Positions 10,489-20,365 of a DNA stretch of 44,858 bases are shown piece by piece. The position numbers were made by a program, and so were the translations under genes. The stretch's first letter is position 1, and each line of letters opens with the position of its first letter. Where the stretch lies: assembly GCA_003213355.1 (NCBI GenBank), contig QCND01000004.1, positions 1 through 44,858 of the forward strand, in the 5' to 3' direction. Source of the DNA: Prochlorococcus sp. AG-424-E20. GTDB lineage: Bacteria > Cyanobacteriota > Cyanobacteriia > PCC-6307 > Cyanobiaceae. Below the pieces are notes generated by a model that saw only the letters and a list, made by a program, of their open reading frames with translations, did no database searches and was not told the origin of the DNA.

Positions 10489-11942
10489 GACAAAGATGTT
10501 TGTTCAACCCAAGTTAAATATTCATCAGTAACTGTTCCAGTAACATAATTACCTGTGAAGCAAGATAAATCTAATTCCTTAATTTTAGAATCTTGCGTAA
10601 TAGCCTGAGTAAGGTCATCTACCTCTTGATAAATCATTTTATCAATAAATAAATTATTTTCTATTTGATTTATATCTCTATTATAAGCAATCAATTCATT
10701 CCTACTTGGCATATTAATTCCATAAACATGTGGATATCTAATTGGTGGGGCAGCAGATGTAAAAGTAACTTTATTCGCCCCTGCACTTCTTGCCATTTGA
10801 ACTATTTGCTGAGATGTCGTTCCTCTAACCACTGAATCATCAACTATCAATACATTTTTATTCTTAAATTCAGTACTCATTGCATTTAACTTCTGACGCA
10901 CTGAACGTTTTCTTAGAGATTGACCGGGCATTATAAATGTTCTACCAACATAACGATTCTTGAAAAAACCCTCCCTATATTCAATCCCTAACTGTCTTGC
11001 TACCTGCATTGCAGCAGGCCTAGAAGAATCAGGAATTGGCATTACAACATCTATATCACCAAGAGAAATTTGCTTTTTTATAGTTTCTGCTAATAAATCT
11101 CCCATTCTTAACCTTGACTCATAAACAGATATACCGTTCATTATTGAGTCAGGTCTAGCTAAATAAACATATTCAAATGAACAGGGAAATAATTGAGGAT
11201 TATCTGAGCATTGTTTAGAAAAAAACTCACCATCTGAACTTATAAATATCGCCTCGCCTGGCTCAACATCTCTAACAATTACATAATCATTATTTTCAAT
11301 AACTAGTGATTCACTAGCTATTACCCATTCAGGTTTGTTATTTTCTTTTACCCTTCTACCAATAACTAAAGGACGAATTCCAAAAGGATCTCTAAAAGCT
11401 AAAAGACCATGACCGGCTATTAAAGCGATTGAAGCATAGGATCCCTCTACTCTCGAGTGAAGTCTTTTAACAGCATTAAAAAAATCGTCTGGACCTACAT
11501 CTTTACCTTTTATTTCACTATTTAATTCTGTTGCCAAAACATTTAATAACATTTCAGTATCGCTCGATGTATTTGTATGTCTTTTATCAACTTTAAAAAG
11601 TTCTTTTTCTAGTTCTCTTGTATTAGTTAAGTTTCCATTATGAACAAGAATAATTCCGTAAGGAGCATTTACATAAAAAGGTTGTGCTTCTTCTTCTCTA
11701 TGAGCAGCACCTTTAGTAGCATAACGTACATGTCCCAATCCTGATCTTCCAATCAAAGCTCTCATATCTCTAGTTCTATAAGCTTCTTTGACTTGACCTT
11801 TAGATTTATTAATATGAAAAACACTGCCATCCATTGTTGCTATACCCGTGGAATCTTGACCTCTATGCTGAAGCAATAGCAAACTATCGTAAATTTGTTG
11901 ATTACATTGATCAGTTGAAACAACACCTACAATTCCACACAT
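10485..11942 (-). CDS. purF: Amidophosphoribosyltransferase
   Basis: 485 aa; [12 protein letters not shown]...[19 protein letters not shown] motif [14 protein letters not shown]. Confidence 0.97.
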   Translation of the reverse strand: MCGIVGVVSTDQCNQQIYDSLLLLQHRGQDSTGIATMDGSVFHINKSKGQVKEAYRTRDMRALIGRSGLGHVRYATKGAAHREEEAQPFYVNAPYGIILVHNGNLTNTRELEKELFKVDKRHTNTSSDTEMLLNVLATELNSEIKGKDVGPDDFFNAVKRLHSRVEGSYASIALIAGHGLLAFRDPFGIRPLVIGRRVKENNKPEWVIASESLVIENNDYVIVRDVEPGEAIFISSDGEFFSKQCSDNPQLFPCSFEYVYLARPDSIMNGISVYESRLRMGDLLAETIKKQISLGDIDVVMPIPDSSRPAAMQVARQLGIEYREGFFKNRYVGRTFIMPGQSLRKRSVRQKLNAMSTEFKNKNVLIVDDSVVRGTTSQQIVQMARSAGANKVTFTSAAPPIRYPHVYGINMPSRNELIAYNRDINQIENNLFIDKMIYQEVDDLTQAITQDSKIKELDLSCFTGNYVTGTVTDEYLTWVEQTSLS

Positions 11943-12003
11943 AATTATATTCCTAGGTTTAGTAAACTAAATTTAATTTTAAAATTATAAATCATAAATG
12001 ATT

Positions 12004-14415
12004 TTATTTAGTAATTTTTTTATAAATGGTTTCTTTGTATATATCTTTCAAGTCTAGAATATTAACATCTATAATTGTATTATTCGATTGAGAGACTAAT
12101 AGTTTTTTTTGATTATTTACACTACCTAAATGAGATATTGAAAAAAGATTACATTCTTCTGAGGAAATATTTTCATAATATTTCTTTAATTCTAAGCTTT
12201 GATCACTTGAACAACTAACTAAAACTCTTGCTCCTCCTTCAGCAAATAAAAGTCTATCTAATCTTGATTCACTAGGAGGGAGCATAATATTTGCTCCATA
12301 GCCAGAAGAAATACAACACTCAGCTATGGCTACTGCCAGACCACCATCGCCTAAATCATGAGCAGAGTTAACAATACCTTTTTTTATTATTTCTCTTAAA
12401 AATGCATGAACTTGTTTTTCTAAATTTAAGTCTATTTCTGGAGGTCTTCCTGTTTTCAATCCATGAATATACTCTAAAAAAGATGAAGCAGATAGTGAAA
12501 TTCTTTGATCTTGATTTGTATTATTTTCCAAAGGTATTCCAAGCATCCATATTTGATCTTCAGCTTTAACCCAAGATTTTTTACAAATATTATTAATATC
12601 TTCTATTAATCCAACCATACCAATTACTGGCGTTGGATGTATTGGTATAACGGTATTATCTGGCAATTTAGTATCATTATATAATGACACATTTCCTCCG
12701 GTAACTGGAGTATTCAATGCTAAACAAGCTTTAGTTATCCCTTCACATGACATTGATAATTGCCAAAAACCAACTGCTTTATCTGGAGAGGAAAAATTTA
12801 AATTATTTGTAATTGCTATAGGTTCCGCTCCCACAGAACTTAAATTCCTAGCCGCTTCTACAACAGCGGACATACTTCCTCTTTTAGGATCTAAATAAAC
12901 CCATCTATCATTACAATCTACGACTGATGCTATTCCTCTCTCTTTTTTTTGCTTGGTTAGAAACTCATTTTGAGAACGAATCCTAATAACAGCAGCATCA
13001 GCTTCGCCAGGAGAAACAACTGTATTAGATTGCACTTGATAGTCATATTGCTTATAAATCCAATTTTTTGAAGCTATTGAAGGCGTGCTTAATAAATCTA
13101 ATAGAACATTATTCCAACTAATAAATAAATTATTTTTTATATTAATAATTCCATCATTTGAAGTTTTAGGTAATGAATCTTCCGTCCATTTCCAATGTTC
13201 TTGCAAATATTCAGGTATTGAATTTATTAATACATGTTCTTCTATAGGCGTGTCATCAGCAAGCGCAGATGCGGGCAGATTTGCTACAACTTCACCTTTA
13301 TGAACCACTCTAACAACTTTTTCTTTTAAAACTTTTCCAACAACTTCAACATACAATCCCCATCTTATAAATAATTGTCTCAGTTCTTCTTCTGAACCAG
13401 GTTTCACAACAAACAGCATTCGTTCTTGTGATTCCGACAACAAAAACTCATATGCAGTCATTCCCTTTTCTCTCGCAGGAACAAGATCAAGATTCAATTC
13501 AATGCCTACCTCACCTTTTGACGCCATTTCAGAACAACTACAAGTCAAGCCCGCCGCTCCCATATCCTGTGCAGCAATTACATGACCTGTTTTAAAGGCC
13601 TCTAAACAAGCTTCTATTAATCCTTTTTCCAGAAAAGGATCACCAACCTGAACGGCAGGTCGATCATCTATTGAAGTTTTAGAGAGTTCAGAACTAGCAA
13701 AGCTTGCTCCTCCCATACCATCTCTGCCAGTTGTATTTCCTACATAAAGAACTGGAAAATCTATTCCACTTGCACCTGAACAAACTATTTCTTCTGTTTC
13801 CATCAAACCCAAAGCCATTGCATTAACTAAGGGGTTACCTGTGTAACTACCATCAAACCCCACTTCTCCTCCAATAGTAGGAACGCCTACACAATTTCCA
13901 TAGTGAGAAATACCTGCAACTACACCTTCCAATAAACTAATATTTTTTTCGTCATCTAACGGACCAAATCTTAAAGCATTCAAAAGGGCTATTGGCCTAG
14001 CTCCCATAGTAAAAATATCTCTAAGAATTCCACCTACACCAGTTGCTGCTCCTTGAAACGGCTCGACAGCTGATGGATGGTTATGACTTTCAATTTTAAA
14101 CACTAATTTTTGACCTAAACCAATATCAACTACGCCTGCATTTTCTCCAGGTCCTACAAGGATTCGACTACCCGTTGTAGGAAAGTTTTTCAGTAAAGGA
14201 CGAGAGTTTCGATAGCAACAATGTTCAGACCACATAACACCAAACATTCCTAATTCATTTCTGTTTGGCGCTCGATTGAGTCTTCTACAAATTTCTACAT
14301 AATCAGATTGTTTTAACCCTTCTTGCTCAAGAGCTGACACAACATCATATTCGACAAAAAATTTTAATGAATTGATGAATTGGTTAACATCATTATTTTC
14401 AAAAGACACTGTCAT
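12004..14415 (-). CDS. purL: Phosphoribosylformylglycinamidine synthase subunit II
   Basis: 803 aa; [71 protein letters not shown]. Confidence 0.97.
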   Translation of the reverse strand: MTVSFENNDVNQFINSLKFFVEYDVVSALEQEGLKQSDYVEICRRLNRAPNRNELGMFGVMWSEHCCYRNSRPLLKNFPTTGSRILVGPGENAGVVDIGLGQKLVFKIESHNHPSAVEPFQGAATGVGGILRDIFTMGARPIALLNALRFGPLDDEKNISLLEGVVAGISHYGNCVGVPTIGGEVGFDGSYTGNPLVNAMALGLMETEEIVCSGASGIDFPVLYVGNTTGRDGMGGASFASSELSKTSIDDRPAVQVGDPFLEKGLIEACLEAFKTGHVIAAQDMGAAGLTCSCSEMASKGEVGIELNLDLVPAREKGMTAYEFLLSESQERMLFVVKPGSEEELRQLFIRWGLYVEVVGKVLKEKVVRVVHKGEVVANLPASALADDTPIEEHVLINSIPEYLQEHWKWTEDSLPKTSNDGIINIKNNLFISWNNVLLDLLSTPSIASKNWIYKQYDYQVQSNTVVSPGEADAAVIRIRSQNEFLTKQKKERGIASVVDCNDRWVYLDPKRGSMSAVVEAARNLSSVGAEPIAITNNLNFSSPDKAVGFWQLSMSCEGITKACLALNTPVTGGNVSLYNDTKLPDNTVIPIHPTPVIGMVGLIEDINNICKKSWVKAEDQIWMLGIPLENNTNQDQRISLSASSFLEYIHGLKTGRPPEIDLNLEKQVHAFLREIIKKGIVNSAHDLGDGGLAVAIAECCISSGYGANIMLPPSESRLDRLLFAEGGARVLVSCSSDQSLELKKYYENISSEECNLFSISHLGSVNNQKKLLVSQSNNTIIDVNILDLKDIYKETIYKKITK

Positions 14416-14418
14416 TTA

Positions 14419-15201
14419 TTAAATCCAGGGATCAAGATCTCTATCATTAGTATAATTTGTATTTTTCTTTCGTTTTTTCATTCTATTAAATTCATCAGAA
14501 CTATCTATATCTAAATTGTCTATCCAGTCATCATATGAAGCATCCTCATTCATATTTTCATAAGAATCACCAAAAGAATCGTTACCACCTTCATGAATTT
14601 GATCATCAATCCACCCCTCAAGCTTATCAGAAGCGTTAAAAGTTAAATCTTGAAATTGAGTTTTCCATTTTCTACTCTTACTAAGAAATTCTTCTTTTAA
14701 ACTAGCTTTCTGTATTGGTAAGTCTTCAAATGTATCAATATCGCAAGAGATAGAACCTGGCTGTTTATCAGTAATTTGAGAAATAGGTAAAAGCCATCTG
14801 CTAGTTCCTGGAATTAAGGGATTAGATCTACTAACTAAATAATATTGTATATTTCCTTTCATTGGCTCAAAAAGAAAATCAGCTATTAGACCGATTTTTT
14901 CACCAATTCTATTAAAAACATTTGCATTCATTAAAGTAGGGAAACGATCTAATGTTTGTTCGTCAGAAACTGAACAAGACCCTTTTACGTACACTTCTTG
15001 TTCATTTATTCCTTTTAATTGATCTAATCTCCACACCTTTCTTTCAAGTTTAAAATTAGAAGGACGAGTTATGAATCCTAATATTCTATGAACAGGTGGA
15101 TGCATCCATGGACTAATAACTCGACCATGATCAATCCCAGCTTCACAACGAACGCTATGTTTTAATAAATCACTAAGTAATAGTTTTTTAGAGACAGACA
15201 A
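14419..15201 (-). CDS. PRC-barrel-like conserved cyanobacterial protein
   Basis: 260 aa between dnaN and purL; PRC-like segments (VISPWMHPPVHRILGFITRPSNFKLERKVWRLDQLKGI; RIGEKIGLIADFLFEPMKGNIQYYLVSRSNPLIPGTSRWLLPISQI); acidic C-terminus. Confidence 0.75.
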   Translation of the reverse strand: MSVSKKLLLSDLLKHSVRCEAGIDHGRVISPWMHPPVHRILGFITRPSNFKLERKVWRLDQLKGINEQEVYVKGSCSVSDEQTLDRFPTLMNANVFNRIGEKIGLIADFLFEPMKGNIQYYLVSRSNPLIPGTSRWLLPISQITDKQPGSISCDIDTFEDLPIQKASLKEEFLSKSRKWKTQFQDLTFNASDKLEGWIDDQIHEGGNDSFGDSYENMNEDASYDDWIDNLDIDSSDEFNRMKKRKKNTNYTNDRDLDPWI

Positions 15202-15203
15202 AA

Positions 15204-16364
15204 TTAATTTCTTATTTGTATGGGCATTACTAGATAAGTGAAATTAACGTCACTATTAATAGGTGAGAAAACTGCAGGTGTAGTAGGAGAATTACAACTT
15301 AATTTAATCAAGTTTGAATCAATGACTTTAAGTCCATCTAAGAGATATCTAACATTAAATGCTATTTGAAATGATTCACCCTTATAAGAGACAGGTAAAG
15401 ACTCATAACCTGTTCCAATATCTTGGGCGTCTGTGCTAATTTTGATTAAATTAGCAGAGCTATCAGTCGTTACTTTTATAACATTATTATGCTGATCGGC
15501 TAAAACAGCTATTCTTTCTAATGAAGATATAAATTCTTTCCGATCAAATTCTAATTCATTTTCAAAAGTATCAGGTAATAATTGCGAATAATTTGGATAA
15601 GATCCTTCTAAAGCTCTTATAGTTATAATATCATCAACAGAAATGAAAACTACTTGTCCTTTATCAATAAAAAAATTAATTGGCTTACTAATATCACAAG
15701 TACTTAAAAATTTTTCCACTTCTCTTAAAGATTTAGAAGGTAATGTAATAGAAAATTTTTCAAAATTCGTTGAACTATCTATCTCTTTTGAATTAAATAA
15801 TATATTATTTAAATTAAGAACAGCTAATCTATGTCCATCAGTAGCTGCAGATTCAATACCATAACCGTCAAAGGTGAGATTAACACCGGTAAGTAATTGT
15901 TTAGCGTCATCTGTACTACTTGCAAATAATGTTGATTTAATTGCATTAGATAATAATAATGGATTCAAATTCAATGAAGTACCGCTCTCTACTAAAGGTA
16001 AATCAGGAAAATCATCAGAAAGCATTCCTCTTACTTGATAAGTTCCACTTTTACTAGTTAACTCAACTTGTTGACTAGTTTCATCTGATGTCAAAATTAA
16101 GGGTGAATCGTTAGATAATTTCGAAACAATTTCACCAAACAACTTTGCAGGTAAAGTTATAGCACCACTACTTTCTATGGAAGCAGATATTGAAGTTTGT
16201 ATTCCTAAACTTAAATCAAAACCAGTCAAACGAAGTTTTCCAGTGACCTCATCTGCAGCAAGCAAAACATTAGCTAATACAGGGTGCGTCGGTCGGTTAG
16301 AAACAGCTCTGCTAACCAATTGAAGTGCAGTATTTAATTCAGACTGAGAGCAATTTAATTTCAT
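15204..16364 (-). CDS. dnaN: DNA polymerase III beta sliding clamp
   Basis: 386 aa; MKLNCSQSELNTALQLVSRAVSNRPTHPVLANVLLAA; TDGHRLAVLN; C-terminal YLVMPIQIRN. Confidence 0.97.
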   Translation of the reverse strand: MKLNCSQSELNTALQLVSRAVSNRPTHPVLANVLLAADEVTGKLRLTGFDLSLGIQTSISASIESSGAITLPAKLFGEIVSKLSNDSPLILTSDETSQQVELTSKSGTYQVRGMLSDDFPDLPLVESGTSLNLNPLLLSNAIKSTLFASSTDDAKQLLTGVNLTFDGYGIESAATDGHRLAVLNLNNILFNSKEIDSSTNFEKFSITLPSKSLREVEKFLSTCDISKPINFFIDKGQVVFISVDDIITIRALEGSYPNYSQLLPDTFENELEFDRKEFISSLERIAVLADQHNNVIKVTTDSSANLIKISTDAQDIGTGYESLPVSYKGESFQIAFNVRYLLDGLKVIDSNLIKLSCNSPTTPAVFSPINSDVNFTYLVMPIQIRN

Positions 16365-16736
16365 CCTGTTATTTCAAAAAAACCATTGATATAAGAATTT
16401 CATAGCTATTTCTAGAAAGCAATACCGTTAAAAAAAACAAAACTTTTTACTTCTATTCAACTTCTTTATTTCTTATATGAAATTGAATTAGTAGTAGTAG
16501 TTCCTGTGGTTTCTGTGGGTAATCGAAAAAAGATAGTATTCAACTGTTTTTTTTGAAATTTTGTCTGTGGAGAAGTTTTTAAAAAGGAGGATAAAAATAT
16601 TATTATCCACTGATTTCATCCCTTGTGGAAAAAAAAAGATTAATTATTGATGAGTTTTAACAGGTTTTCCTCAGTAAAAAGAACACAGATCGATCGAAAC
16701 TAACAGACAGTTTTTTTTTTGGCTATTTGAATGTTT
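16365..16736. other. Probable chromosomal replication origin (oriC), dnaN-thrC intergenic region
   Basis: 372-nt non-coding AT-rich space next to dnaN with DnaA-box-like 9-mers: TGTGGTTTC 16505-16513, TGTGGGTAA 16514-16522, TGTGGAGAA 16566-16574, TTATCCACT 16603-16611 (opposite orientation), TGTGGAAAA 16624-16632. It also has TAGx4 (16489-16500), a GATCGATCGA motif (16688-16697) and poly-A/T tracts. Confidence 0.82.
16489..16500 (+). repeat. TAGTAGTAGTAG trinucleotide run, candidate DnaA-trio element
   Basis: Exact (TAG)x4, 4 nt 5' of two abutting DnaA-box-like 9-mers and with an AT-rich 5' flank. Confidence 0.6.
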
Positions 16737-17843
16737 TTAAAAGCCCATTATTTTTGTTATTGAACTTAGCTCTGGTTCTATTCCCGTATGAAAGATTGAA
16801 TCATTATTCTTAATTGCGCAATCAGGATCTTTTAGACCATTCCCAGTTAGGACACAAACAATAGTTGAATTCTTTGGAACATCATCTTTAATTTTCAGTA
16901 AACCAGCGACAGAAGCTGCGCTTGCAGGCTCACAAAAAATCCCCTCTTCCTTACCAAGAATTTTGTATGCGTTGATTATTTCTGAATCTGATACGGAAGA
17001 AAATTTACCATTGCTTGATTCTTTTACTAAAATAGCTTTTTCTTTATTAACAGGATTACCAATTCTTATTGCAGTAGCAATGGTCTCTGGGTTGCTGATA
17101 CTTTTACCTTCAACCAAAGGCGCAGAACCACTTGCTTGAAAACCCATCATTCTTGGAAGATGTTTCGACTTTCCAGCGTGAAAAAATTCTTGGAAGCCCA
17201 TCCAGTAAGCACTTATGTTTCCTGCATTTCCCATTGGAATGCATAACCAATCAGGAGCATTTCCAAGATTCTCTATTATTTCAAAGGCTGCTGTTTTTTG
17301 TCCTTGTAACCTGTAAGGATTTACCGAGTTAACTAATGTAATTGGATATTTATCAGATAGTTCTCTAACAATATCTAATGCTTTATCAAAATTTCCTTTA
17401 ATAGCTAATACTTCAGCTCCATAAACTAAAGCTTGAGCTAGTTTGCCTTGAGCTACATATCCATCTGGAATAATAACAAAAGATTTCATTCCTCCTTTGC
17501 TTGCATAAGCAGCTGCAGAAGCTGAAGTATTACCTGTGCTTGCGCAAATGACAGCTTCACAACCAGCTTCTTTAGCTTTACTGATTGCCATAGTCATTCC
17601 TCTGTCTTTAAAAGATCCAGTTGGATTTAAACCGTCATATTTGACATAAACTTTTACTCCTTTTCCAATTCGATTAGAAATGGACTTGACTTCGATAAGA
17701 GGAGTTGCACCTTCTTTTAAAGTAATGATGGGTGTTTTATTATTTACTGGTAACCAGGGTTTGTATGTTTCTATTAGTCCATCCCAATTGTTTTTTTTGG
17801 GGGTAGAAGTGAAAAGTTGTTTTAATTTCTTAGAAAATGACAC
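16737..17843 (-). CDS. thrC: Threonine synthase
   Basis: 368 aa PLP enzyme; [56 protein letters not shown]. Confidence 0.96.
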   Translation of the reverse strand: MSFSKKLKQLFTSTPKKNNWDGLIETYKPWLPVNNKTPIITLKEGATPLIEVKSISNRIGKGVKVYVKYDGLNPTGSFKDRGMTMAISKAKEAGCEAVICASTGNTSASAAAYASKGGMKSFVIIPDGYVAQGKLAQALVYGAEVLAIKGNFDKALDIVRELSDKYPITLVNSVNPYRLQGQKTAAFEIIENLGNAPDWLCIPMGNAGNISAYWMGFQEFFHAGKSKHLPRMMGFQASGSAPLVEGKSISNPETIATAIRIGNPVNKEKAILVKESSNGKFSSVSDSEIINAYKILGKEEGIFCEPASAASVAGLLKIKDDVPKNSTIVCVLTGNGLKDPDCAIKNNDSIFHTGIEPELSSITKIMGF

Positions 17844-17869
17844 TACCTAGCTAATCAATTGCAAACAAT

Positions 17870-18430
17870 CTAAGTGCTAGACCTTCCATCTTTCAGTTTT
17901 TTAAAGGGAGAATCTGAGTAGAATTTGATTAACTCTTTTAATGAGTCTACTTTTTTAAGGGTTTTACTTAATGCGTTTAGATCAAAAGCAATATTTTTAT
18001 TTGGATACGCTTTCAAAAAATCTATTAGATTAATTTTTTGATTGTTATTAAAAGAACTTATTAAAAGTCCAGACCTCATAGCTTTAGTACTTAATTTTGT
18101 GTTAGATATTTTATTAGGATAAATTATTTTAGATAACCTGCTCAAAAAAACTTCTCCTATTCTGCTGTTCATTAATTTGCTACTTGTTTTTATTGGAAAA
18201 TCTATTTCTGTAGATAGGATTTGATGTAGATTTTTTTCTTTTTGGCCAGTAATCTTTAGTAAATTTTTTAATTTATTGCTTGGCTTTTTTGTTAATTTAA
18301 ATTTAGATAACTCTTCTATTTTAATGCTTCTACTAAATGTCCCCTTATAAAGAAAAATGTTTTCTGCACCTTTAGCACTTTGATTGAAAAAAAATATCAA
18401 AAATAAAATACATTTATATTTAAATTTCAT
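17870..18430 (-). CDS. Stand-alone DUF1400-like secreted protein
   Basis: 186 aa with N-terminal hydrophobic signal; AENIFLYKGTFSRSIKIEELSKF resembles the N-terminal domain of cyanobacterial DUF1400 alpha/beta hydrolases; no hydrolase domain follows. Start abuts the ABC1-kinase stop. Confidence 0.65.
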   Translation of the reverse strand: MKFKYKCILFLIFFFNQSAKGAENIFLYKGTFSRSIKIEELSKFKLTKKPSNKLKNLLKITGQKEKNLHQILSTEIDFPIKTSSKLMNSRIGEVFLSRLSKIIYPNKISNTKLSTKAMRSGLLISSFNNNQKINLIDFLKAYPNKNIAFDLNALSKTLKKVDSLKELIKFYSDSPFKKLKDGRSST

Positions 18431-20290
18431 TTATTGCCTTACCCCAGCTGCAACTTTAACCAACCTAATTATTCCTTTTTCTGAAGTTTTTTTCATCAAC
18501 CCTAAACCCATTCGATAGGTATCTTTAGTTACTAAGATCTTTGGCAATTTCTTAAAAAATATTTTTCTTTTAAAACCAGATTTCATTTTCGAAATTTTAA
18601 ACATTTCTCTTATTGGAGACAAGTTTAAAATCTGCTTGTTATTAATTTTAGATGATTTTTCTATAGTTCTTGAACGAATTTTTGAAGGTAACTTTTTATT
18701 TATTTTGATTACGGTTTTCCATCCAATAGAGTCAATTTTTGAAGCTAAAATATTTATTAATTCATTTCTAAGAACAAGGCCTTTTTTCGAAAATAGAAAA
18801 TCAATTGTTTGATCTAATATTTTTTCACCATCTAGTTGTTTTTCTTTTGTAGCGCTTGTTAGAAGATCATCTAATCTCTCTAATTTAAGACTATTTTCAT
18901 CAAATAGCATTTCTTTTAAACTATTTCTTAATTCTGGATTTTCATCTTCCATTAGTCTTCTTGCGAAATAAGGATATGCAGCTCCTAGTATTTTAAAATT
19001 AGGGTCAACACTAAGTGCTATTCCTTCTAAAGTAATTAAAGATCTAATTATTAGTGCGTAATATGGTGGCAATTTAAAAGGAAACTTATACATAATTCCA
19101 GACATATCATCTGTTACAGCTTTAAAGTCCATTTTGTTTACGCCTATTTCCAAAGCCTTTGTAAAAACACTTTCAAATGCAGGTGCTATGGGAGTTAAAT
19201 CAACTTCTTCAGATAAAAATCCTAGTTGAACAAAATCATTAGAAAGTTTATCAAATCTTTTGTTGACAAGATGAACAACTGCTCTAATTAATCCAACCCT
19301 AGATTGTTGTGTAATATGACTCATCATTCCAAAATCTAAATAGCATAATCGTCCATCTTCCATTGCTAAGATATTTCCAGGATGTGGATCGGCGTGAAAG
19401 AAACCATGCTCAATAAGTTGTTGAAGACTGCAACTTACTCCTATTTCAATCATTTCATTTGGATCAATTCCTAAATTTTTAACAGCTTCTATATCTGTTA
19501 ATTTTGTGCCATCGATCCATTCCATTGTAAGTACTCTTCTACTTGTAGCCTTTCTATAAATTTTTGGAACTGCAATTTTGTTATTTCCGCTATGGAGATT
19601 TTTAAATTTTTCAGCATTGTTCGCTTCATTAATATAATCCATTTCTTCAAAAATTCTTTTACCTAGTTCGTCTATTAATGCAACTAGATCACTTCTAATA
19701 ATTCCAATATTGTTTTTAAACCATATTGCTATATTTCTTACTATGTATAAATCTAAAGTGATTTGTTCTCTTAATCCTGGTCTTTGAATTTTAACAGCAA
19801 CTTTTTCACCACCTTTGAGTTTCGCCTTATGTACTTGTCCTAAAGATGCTGCTGAAATAGGGTCTTTATCTATCTCTTGAAATATGTTTTCTATTTTATC
19901 TTCTAAATCTTTTTCAATGCATGCCATTGCAAGTTTACTTTCAAAACCTGGCAGCTGATCTTGAAGTTGCGCTAATTCTTCTAAAACCTTGGGTGGAATA
20001 ATGTCTGGCCTAGTCGAGAGTGCTTGTCCAGCTTTTATGAATGCTGGTCCTAAATCCACAAGGAGTTTTGTAAATTCTTTGGCTCTAAAAGTTTTTCTCT
20101 CATCTTTTTCTAATGAGCCAATTAACTTTTCCCATCCAACACCAATTAAAAATAATCCAATTGGTAAAAGCGTCTGCCAAAGTCTTCGAAGTAGACGAAT
20201 TGGATTTTTTTTGTAGATTGAGTCAATAGCCACTGGGTCATACGAAAGTAGACCTGAGGCTTCAATGAAATCGCTTAATTCTTCGGCCAT
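18431..20290 (-). CDS. ABC1/UbiB-family atypical kinase
   Basis: 619 aa; LGPAFIKAGQALSTRPDIIPP (KxGQ), SAASLGQVHKAKLKGGEKVAVKIQRPG, GFFHADPHPGNI, CYLDFGM. Confidence 0.95.
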   Translation of the reverse strand: MAEELSDFIEASGLLSYDPVAIDSIYKKNPIRLLRRLWQTLLPIGLFLIGVGWEKLIGSLEKDERKTFRAKEFTKLLVDLGPAFIKAGQALSTRPDIIPPKVLEELAQLQDQLPGFESKLAMACIEKDLEDKIENIFQEIDKDPISAASLGQVHKAKLKGGEKVAVKIQRPGLREQITLDLYIVRNIAIWFKNNIGIIRSDLVALIDELGKRIFEEMDYINEANNAEKFKNLHSGNNKIAVPKIYRKATSRRVLTMEWIDGTKLTDIEAVKNLGIDPNEMIEIGVSCSLQQLIEHGFFHADPHPGNILAMEDGRLCYLDFGMMSHITQQSRVGLIRAVVHLVNKRFDKLSNDFVQLGFLSEEVDLTPIAPAFESVFTKALEIGVNKMDFKAVTDDMSGIMYKFPFKLPPYYALIIRSLITLEGIALSVDPNFKILGAAYPYFARRLMEDENPELRNSLKEMLFDENSLKLERLDDLLTSATKEKQLDGEKILDQTIDFLFSKKGLVLRNELINILASKIDSIGWKTVIKINKKLPSKIRSRTIEKSSKINNKQILNLSPIREMFKISKMKSGFKRKIFFKKLPKILVTKDTYRMGLGLMKKTSEKGIIRLVKVAAGVRQ

Positions 20291-20365
20291 TTTAGTATGG
20301 CAATGTTCTACTTCCCTTCTAATCCATTTTACGCTTAGTTTGCGTTTTTTTCGTTGCTTTGAGTT

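Noticed and set aside
16584-16592. Strong Shine-Dalgarno-like AAGGAGGAT inside the origin region
   Set aside because: No ATG/GTG/TTG at a suitable distance and the following frames close quickly; likely coincidental within oriC.
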